Shown: in pieces, positions 52,640 to 60,900 of the stretch | Position numbering within the stretch: position 1 is the first letter of the stretch | Layout: every line of letters starts with the position of its first letter | DNA from: Geotrypetes seraphini | Taxonomy: Eukaryota > Chordata > Amphibia > Gymnophiona > Dermophiidae | DNA length: 64,000 nt | Direction: 5' to 3' | Assembly: GCF_902459505.1 (NCBI RefSeq) | Contig: NC_047089.1 | Location: 27,903,161 to 27,967,160 of the forward strand | Position numbers and translations under genes: made by a program | Notes under the pieces: generated by a model | Databases searched by the model: none | Told to the model about the DNA's origin: nothing | The model's input: only the letters and a program-made list of their open reading frames with translations

Positions 52640-53435
52640 GGGAAGGGGTAAAACGTGGACCTCATGGACCTGACGGACCTGGCGGATCTAAAACCGCACG
52701 TCCTTAAAAATCTGAGGTCCGTGCCACTTGTAGTTAGTCTCTGGCTCTGACAGACCTCGATGACAATTTAGCGCTGACGGATCCGTCTCAGCATAGGGAG
52801 GGAAAAGTATTAGGATCCGTCAGCGTTAAAATGTCATCGAGGTCTGTCAGAGCCAGAGACTAAAAGTGCCGCGGCTAGGGAAGGGGTAAAACGTGGACCT
52901 CATGGACCTGACGGACCTGGCGGATCTAAAACCGCACGTCCTTAAAAATCTGAGGTCCGTGCCACTTGTAGTTAGTCTCTGGCTCTGACAGACCTCGATG
53001 ACAATTTAGCGCTGACGGATCCGTCTCAGCATAGGGAGGGAAAAGTATTAGGATTCGTCAGCGCTAAAATGTCATCGAGGTCTGTCGGAGCCAGAGACTA
53101 AAAGTGCCGCGGCTACTTTGCTGGCAATAATTTAATGTTTATAGAGCCCAGACAGTTGGGCCGGGTCCCCGCCACTGGTATCTTTTGCAGGAGAGATTTT
53201 CTGCAAAAGTTCATTAAGGGAATGAATCTGGCTCTGACAGATCTCGGTGACATTTTAGCGCTGACGGATCCTAATACTTTTCCCTCCCTATGCTGAGACG
53301 AATCCATCAGTGCTAAATTGTCATCGAGGTCTATCAGAGCCTGAGACTAACTGCAAGTGGCACGGACCTCAGATTTTTAAGGATGTGGAGTTTTAGATCC
53401 GCAAGGTCCGTCAGGTCCACGTTTTACCCCTTCCC
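52640..53435. mobile_element. Nested foldback element with 9-bp target duplication (MULE-like?)
   Basis: Ends GGGAAGGGGTAAAACGTGG and its complement; flanks GAACGTAGT (52631-52639) and GAACCTAGT (53436-53444), a 9-bp duplication with one change. Inside: two direct copies of a 240-bp unit (52640-52880 and 52881-53118), a 110-bp spacer, and one inverted copy (53228-53435). Each unit is itself a hairpin with 48-bp arms (GTCTCTGGCTCTGACAGACC ... and complement). Nine-base duplications and long inverted ends fit Mutator-like elements, but no transposase is present. Confidence 0.75.
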
Positions 53436-53575
53436 GAACCTAGTGGCTTTCCCCATGTCTGTCTTGATAAGAGGTTATGGATTTTTCCTCCAAGAACTTT
53501 GACAAACATTTTTTTAAACCTAAATACACTAACTGTTGTTGCCACATTCTTTAGTAACAAAATCCAGAGCTTAGG

Positions 53576-53745
53576 CGGTGAGGAGTGGCCTGATGGTGGA
53601 GCTCTTGCTTCAGCATCCTGAGGTTGTGGGGATCAAGCCCAGTGCTGCTCCTTGTGACCCTGGACTAGTCACTTAATTCTTCATTGCCCCAGGTACAAAA
53701 TAAGTACCTGTACACGAGTATACTGTATGTAAACCGCAGAAGTGA
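53576..53745 (+). mobile_element. tRNA-derived SINE (MIR-like)
   Basis: GAGGAGTGGCCTGATGGTGG, a degenerate B box, GACTAGTCACTTAATTC, ATTGCCCCAGGTACAAAATA and the tail ATGTAAACCGCAG. Confidence 0.7.
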
Positions 53746-54188
53746 CGTCAGAGGTGGGCAGGACCGACAGCGTCGAGGGGCAGCGTTGCGACTGCGTATT
53801 TTTGGGGGTGCCATGGCACCCGTTGCTCCTCCTGTTTCCGGCATAACCATAGTAACAGGTGTACGCTTTTTATTTTTTAAAAAGACAGAACTATTTTAAC
53901 ACAAAATAATTTGACCGTAAAAAAAAGAAAGAGCCCAAAACATTGCAAACTGATATTTTGAGCAATCTACTTCCACATTTTATAACCCAATATTCAGAGT
54001 GAAAGAATTTATCTTTATTGAAATCAGACTAATTATATCCCAATTTTACAAAAAATAAATACCATCTGTTTTGAAGTTATAAAAAAAAAAGAGAGGTCTA
54101 AGACTGGAGTTAAAAACATTTGGCAAGTCACATGGATCGATCGGTTGTTTGATCTAAAGGCAATCTTAAAGCAGAATAGCTTAATTAA

Positions 54189-54315
54189 GGGACCCTTTTA
54201 CAAATCCACGGTAGCGATTCTCTTATGGCAAAGGCACCAAAACCCTTAGGAATTGAACGGGCTTGGGTGCATTTGCCGCGGGGGAATTGCTACCGCGGCT
54301 TTGTAAAAAGAGCTC
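54189..54315. mobile_element. Harbinger-like palindromic MITE with TAA duplication
   Basis: GGGACCCTTTTACAAATCC ... GCGGCTTTGTAAAAAGAGCTC with TAA at 54186-54188 and 54316-54318. It lies 600 bp upstream of the ZP4-like gene. Confidence 0.7.
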
Positions 54316-54714
54316 TAACCGAGCTGTGTTTAGCATAGACAGAGAGCAGGAGAAAAGAGCTAGCGAATAAGGACTGTTGCACATGGTACGTGCACATATC
54401 TCTTAAGTTAGAAAAAATATTTTATTAAGCTTCCTTTTACAGGAAGTGTTTTCTTTGAAACTCATAAACCTCTGTGCAAGATCATTCAAAAGCCATTATG
54501 CATTTGAGCTGTGAGTCATTTTGAGAACTAATTGATTCATTAAGCCTGTATTTGATAAACCTTCCCCCTAACAAGCCTAAGCCAGGTCTGGTTTTCCCCA
54601 CTGTCTTTTGTGGGCTTGTAGTTCCAAAAAAAAAAAAAAAAAAAGCAGGACTTTGAGGCCATAATGCCATGAGGCAAAACTAGGACTGGATCAGCCTGTC
54701 AGGACTGGCCTTTT

Positions 54715-54780
54715 CACCTGAGGCTTGTTCACATCTGGCAGACTCAGTATATAAAGGTTTGTTCCATAGGGCAAGCTTTA
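54715..54780 (+). promoter_or_regulatory. ZP4-like core promoter: two E-boxes and a TATA box
   Basis: TATATAAA at 54748-54755 lies about 55 bp before the ATG, so transcription should start near 54780. E-boxes CACCTG (54715-54720) and CATCTG (54732-54737) sit just upstream. Known ZP genes are switched on in oocytes by FIGLA through a CANNTG box close to the TATA box, so oocyte control is a fair inference. Confidence 0.65.
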
Positions 54781-54807
54781 TGGGTTGCTGGGTGAAGGGA
54801 TAGTAAG

Positions 54808-54997
54808 ATGGGTGGTATGGCAAGGCATATGGTAGCGCTTGGGCTTTTGTTAATGTGTTGTTTTTCTAAGGTTGGAGGTATACAAGATGATTTAGGAGCT
54901 AACCTAAAGCAGCTTCAGCTTTATTGTGGCAATACTGATATGAAGTTTAAGCTTCCTATGCTGAGTGAGGATGCTTCTTTCCAACTGACTGTTCTGA
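54808..54997 (+). CDS. ZP4-like exon 1 (signal peptide, start of ZP-N1)
   Basis: Starts MGGMARHMVALGLLLMCC. The hydrophobic core and likely cleavage after KVGG fit a signal peptide. The donor is CTGA|GTGAGTG, phase 1. The start lies about 55 bp after a TATA box. Confidence 0.9.
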
Positions 54998-57900
54998 GTG
55001 AGTGTTTCTCCCTGTTTTATTATAAAATGCTTAACTTCAAAATTAAATACTTATTAATTTTGCTTGAATAAATGACTTCCTTTCAATTGAAAACTTCATT
55101 ACTTTGCTGAGCGCTCAAGCTAAACCCCTTCTCTGAAAGCAGTGTTTTTTAAACAAATAAGACCTACTTTACGGTGTTCAGATATTCCATATAATGCTGA
55201 TGAATATTTAAATTGGGTTAGTAAAGCCTACTTAATTGTAGCCGAGTCTAGTGTTGTGTAGCCCTTCTGGAGGCCTAAGTTGCCATTAAATAAATAAGCA
55301 TTGCATGTTATCTATCTCGTCACCACAAGAAAAAGCTTCTTTAACGGCTGTTTTTTAAGTTGAATAGTGGTCTGTTTGTTTTGTTTTGTTTTCAGCTTTT
55401 ATATGATATACTACACTTAACTCCTTTTTTTTTTCTTTTTTTTCTTTTTTTTAAATCTTCATGCTTTTAAATCTTTAAAGCTTTAAGACCTGGTTCAGTA
55501 ATATAATTCTTTCTAAGATGAATGCTAAAAATGGAGGTAGCTACCTTCAGTCTAAGGGCTGCAAACAAGTTGCATTTTCAACAAACTTGTTTGCACTGTT
55601 TCTGTGGTCTACATGGACATCTTAAATATAACTGGCTTGTTGTACTTAAGTCATGCTTTTGCCATAAAGTGACTGGGTTCTAGTTATAATATTAATCTTA
55701 CTGATAGCCGCTTGTTAAAACTAACATGACAGCTAACGGGGAAACAACTTGAACACATCATGATACAAATACCAAGTCTAGGTAATCATTCTGATTGTAA
55801 AGAACACTCTCTTTCAGCAATAAATCTCTCCCCACTACTAAGTTTAGGCATGAAGGAAGCAATGAGCTGTTTATCTGAATTTTGGCATGTTTTCTCTTTA
55901 GCTAAAGATGGAAAACTACATGCTCTCCATAATGATACTAGCTGTGGGATATCAGTATTTCAGAATCCAGATGGTTCTGTGTCTGTCAGTAGTACCTATG
56001 TAGGCTGCTATGTTTATGAAAAGGTAAGATAAGACAATTTTTTTTTTCCAGTTAAGATCACATTTTATGACACACTGTATAGGCTCACAATTCAATACTG
56101 ACTTTCCAACATGGGGGAAACAGTTTTGTTCTTTCCCTGGAAAATTCCTTTAGCTATAATCTGCCTTCTTAAAAGAACTGTTAAGATGTCGCCTGACTGA
56201 CACCATTTATGCTGGTGACCGGCATACAAACTAGTCATATTGTCCACCCCTTGTAAATCAGATGGTCATAATTCAGAGCAAATTGACCCCAGCAAGTTAA
56301 CATATCTGGCCAGACCTAGCAGTGCTCCTCTTTGGTTCAGGGAGGGGGTGGGGGACTGAGTGCAGCTACTGACCGTAACAAGGTTACTTTAGAAAGCTCA
56401 ATGTGCTGGACAATAAACTAGGGAACCTTAATACTAGTCTAGCTTTATTATCCTGCTGGATAAAATGGGACGTATTCCTAACTCTATCCAGGACTGAGAA
56501 AGTACTTGCTCTAGTACAGGGGTCTCAAAGTTCCTCCTTGAGGGCTGCAATCCAGTTGGGTTTTCAGGATTTCCCCAATGAATATGCATGAGATCTATGT
56601 GCATGCATTGCTTTCAATGCATATTCATTGGGGAAATCCTGAAAACCCGACTGGATTGTGGCCCTCAAGGAGGGACTTTGAGATCCTTGCTCTAGTAGTA
56701 CCTAATGACTAGAATGTTATTTCTACTGGGAAGTGTTCCATGTAGACAAAAGGAAAAGTGTGTAACTGGATAAGAGCATCAATGACCTTCAGTGACATCT
56801 TGCTTCACTCTGCAGCCCTACATAAATATGTAAATTAAGTACAAGATATGCATGTGTTACCTCTATTGTATGTGAGTCTTATGTATACTGTAGTTAACCT
56901 GATTGGCTGGACATGCCCTGAGATTGAGTTGGGAACCCCTGGCCTAGCAACTGAAGATCTGATACATGTTAAGTCTTACCGTTGTCGATATACTGCTGCC
57001 TTTTAACTGAAGTAGCTTTTCCATTAGTGTTTGAGTATGACTACAGAGACCTAATATAAGCATTCCTTTAAAGCTGGCCTAGGCAGCTGATGGATGGGGA
57101 GAGTAAGAAGTTGTTTCCCTGTTTTTGTTCTCAGAACAATGACTATGTAATGACAGTTGGGATTGCAGGAAGAGATGGTACCAGAGCATGGACTGTAGTG
57201 GAAAAAGAACTGAGGTGTTCAATCCAGCCAGGTACAGTCGCTACATTTGACTTGTTCTCTACCTGTTTGAGCTTTCTAGCTTCAAAGTAGGTGCATTATA
57301 GTAATTATTAAAATAAAACAAAAAAAAACCCTAGCCCTTCTACATACCACCGCTATCTAGATTAGTGGCTTTCAACACTACTTCAGGATTTTGATAGGCA
57401 TGAGAACTTGCAAACTAATGACTGGGCTCAGAATAGAGGTGTGTACGGAGGCATAATCTGATTCCTCATCCTAGCTGATTCTTTTCCATCTCTGGCATAA
57501 ATGGTTCATGTCACAGTACTTAAATTCTATCCTCATATACCTAATCTAGAAACACCATTCTAGATTTTTATTCAGTACAGGAATCCCAACAGTCATGCCA
57601 GTGAATAAAGTAATATGCTATACAGTAGTATGGGATAGGACAATAACATTTTCAAGCTTGTTTGCTCTTTAAATTGCATGCACTGTAGAAGCCTAAACTT
57701 GACGGACTTTTAAAAACTCAGTCTGGAACCGTGGTATAGGTATTCTGAAATGCAAACTTGTATACAAAATTGAATTAAGAGCAAGGCTTCTTTCACCATG
57801 GTCCTTTACATCTTGTAACCTTTTGGCATAACAAACCCTATTCAAACTTTGCATAAAAGTACAATCTAAACATTTCATGGGATATGTAAAGTTAACATAA

Positions 57901-60900
57901 TACTGGAAAAATGAAGAAAAGCAGAATTAGAAGCTAGCCTTTATAGGCTACTGGTAGCTAGCAGTTGCTTTTTCAAGAACTTTGAGGGATTGGAAGGACG
58001 CATTGGCACCAAATATTACCTTCTGGTGTAATCCTGTATGTTCTGCTCACCTTGACACCATCTCTGCTATTTGGGTTCTTCTTTTGGTGTCATGTGGCCA
58101 GTTGCTGGACTAATTTTGGGTGGACCTTGCTGTGGTTGTAGGGGGAGGACAGGGGTTGGATGAAGGTCACACCATCTGATAAGTTTTGAGTTGACTTGGT
58201 TAAATTGAAACTAATAAAGGTAAGGATGTAAGCTAGAAAAGAGACTAGTATGCTGAAAGGAGCATAGTCAATAGGACATCTTGAGTCCAACTTTGTTTTG
58301 AGAAACATCCAAAAATTGAGTGGAGTAAAATGTTCACTTTAGAACCCACAAGATGTGGTGGTGGATTTTTGGGTAGGGTTTTTCCCACGAATATGGCCTA
58401 GCTAGACATCGAAAGTCCCAAGTTTCTAAAAATGTCCAAAACAAGTCATTTGCATGTAGGTGGACTACCATTTTAAATACACACCAACAGAGCTTTGAAC
58501 TTCAATTTAAGGGTACCAGGTACACATCTTGCCATAACACCTGTATATTATATGGTGAACCCTTAATGCCTGCAGGTGTCCACTATATGGCAGTACAGTG
58601 GGACTTAGGTGGGTATACTACTTAGTGTGGCCTATGGGCTTGGGTCCTGTTTTCTGCAGTCAAACTACACTGCCCACCAGGCTACTCCAGAGAACTGTTT
58701 GCCGTCCTACTAGGACAGGCCATAATATCTGCAGCTGTCGGACAGATATGTACTGCTTCATGCAGATATTTTGAGAGGGGGAGTGTGGGGGCCATATCTT
58801 CATTCCTCCAGTAGTCATCTGGGTACCTCAGTTTGGGTAACTCTGGCCCTTATTAATTTTAAAAACATGTCTAGCCCAAAAAGTTCAAATTGTGCCCTGG
58901 ATGTCTTGTAAAATGTTTATCACTGTAAAATATCCAAGTGCTAAGCCTGTCCTAAGCCCACCCAAAACACCTGTAACATACCCCCTTAAGATTTAGATCA
59001 ATGAGACAACTACCAGAAAAATGTCCTAAGTTGGTTTTGGAAAATGCCTAATTGGATGCTTTGCCTAGTAAGATGTGTGCTAGTTTATGCCATCTTTGGA
59101 TATTTATTTAATTTGTAAATGAGCCCATAAGTGTGTGTAAAACAGGACTTGTATCACGAGTTAAACATTGTTGTTTTTATAAACATAACATTGTAAGCTT
59201 TTTGGTTTTTCTTCAGTCCATGATGCTCCAAGCTCTAGTCAATGTGCTAATACCAAGAAAGTCAATAGATTAAGTTGTGCTGATAAATCAGTGAACCAAG
59301 ATCTCTGCCACAAGAGAAACTGCTGTTACGATCCCAGAGACCTCGTTCATCCCTGCTTCTTTGGCAATGCAGGTTAGTGTGAAATGACTTAACACACGAT
59401 GCCACTAAGGCCTAGTCCTTTCAGTGAAACACAAGCTAAGGAAGTTGAAGACTTAAGAAGGGGGGTTACAATTTCATTTGACATCTGTACACACTTATAG
59501 TAAGTACTGCAATTGGAGGGGGAGATGTGGTCCTAAGTCTTGGACTCAAGATTTGTGCACTTGTAGGAATTTTAATGTATTCTAAATGTAAACAAGCGGT
59601 GCAGTCCAGAAGATCCCTTAAGTTATCTGTCAGATTTTTCAACTTCTCTTTCAGATACAGGCTCAGTTCTTTGAGCAAACTGAAGCAGATATCACAGCAT
59701 CCTTATAGTATGCTCTAGGGGGGGGACATGCTATGCAAGGATATAAGTCTAACTTGTATCTAAACTTTTAAGCTTCTAAATCTGCACAATGGCTGGGGTG
59801 CAGTAAAGATACAGACTGGATCGCTGTTGGCCGATACTATAGACCTGTCCTGGAGGACCATCAGGTCAATTGGGTTTTCAGGCTAGCCCTAATGAATATG
59901 CATAAGTGACTTGCATATAATGGAAGTGACAGGCATGCAAATCCCTTCCATGCATATTCATTAGGGCTAGTCTGAAAACCCAATTGGCCTGGTGATCCTC
60001 CTGGACAGAGTTGGGAACCACTGCTATAGACCATTGACTAATTCTACATCAGTTGTCATCAGGACTTCTGATCTAGCACTCGCTTAGTGTACTTCATATT
60101 TCTCAGAACACTCTAGTTACTATTTAACATGGTGTCATTGAAGTCATTCACACAGACTACGGAGTACATCAGATCAATCCTCTCCTCTTAATATTTTTCT
60201 TGCTCCTCTTCTGACTCTGGGTCTATCAATTGGATTCACCATGTATGCATATGCTGACGATATTCAGTTACTTCACCCTGTAGACTCCAACAATCCAAAT
60301 GACATTTTAGATATTAATCTCAAACTAGAAAAGATCAGTTGGTGGCTAAATGACATATTGCTTTATTCCTGAAACAATGCTGTTTCATTGTAACAAAACC
60401 TTCTCTGATTGCTCCTGTTTGTCTCTAATCTATATCACTTCAGATTGTAACTACTATTAACTTCTGTGTGACATTTGATAGTAAAAACTAACTTAACCAT
60501 CAACAAATTAGTTCCATAGTACAAAAATGCTTTCATAGATCACACGTGATAGTTCTATTAAATTTTCTGGGAACTTCATCTTTAAACACTAAGTCACTCG
60601 CTAATCATTTCTAGACTAGACTATTGCAATGCAATATATAAAGGGAATAACCCAAAAAATTCAGACAACTGCAAATTAAAAATACTGTGGTTGGACTCCT
60701 ATCCAAGGCCAAATAAATTTGACTTGTTCCTGATTAATGCACTTTGGTTAATACTTTTCCACAAAGTAACTTAAAAATTTTTCCTTCTAACATTCGAATC
60801 CAGAACTATTCCACTCACCCAGCATTTGATTGATTATTCCCTATAACTCTATACTACTACAATCAAATCAGTCTTTTAGTCATACCTTCATTACATCAAA

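Larger units (their letters stand above)
51198..53560 (+). mobile_element. LINE 3' UTR fragment broken by two nested insertions
   Basis: Its three pieces are 51198-51240, 52551-52630 and 53445-53560 (ATAAGAATAGCCATACTGGG ... GATTCCATGCTACC ... CTTTCCCCATGTCTG). A hAT element (51241-52542) and a foldback element (52640-53435) interrupt it, so it is older than both. Confidence 0.65.

Noticed and set aside
53113-53307. Minus-strand frame in the spacer of the foldback element
   Set aside because: About 60 codons, mostly palindromic arm sequence; the non-palindromic part is too short to assign to a transposase.
41445-54807. A gene between ANKRD49 and the ZP4-like gene
   Set aside because: I looked for folate-receptor-like (IZUMO1R), FUT4 and PIWIL4 reading patterns; none is recognisable. 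Open frames here fall in repeats.
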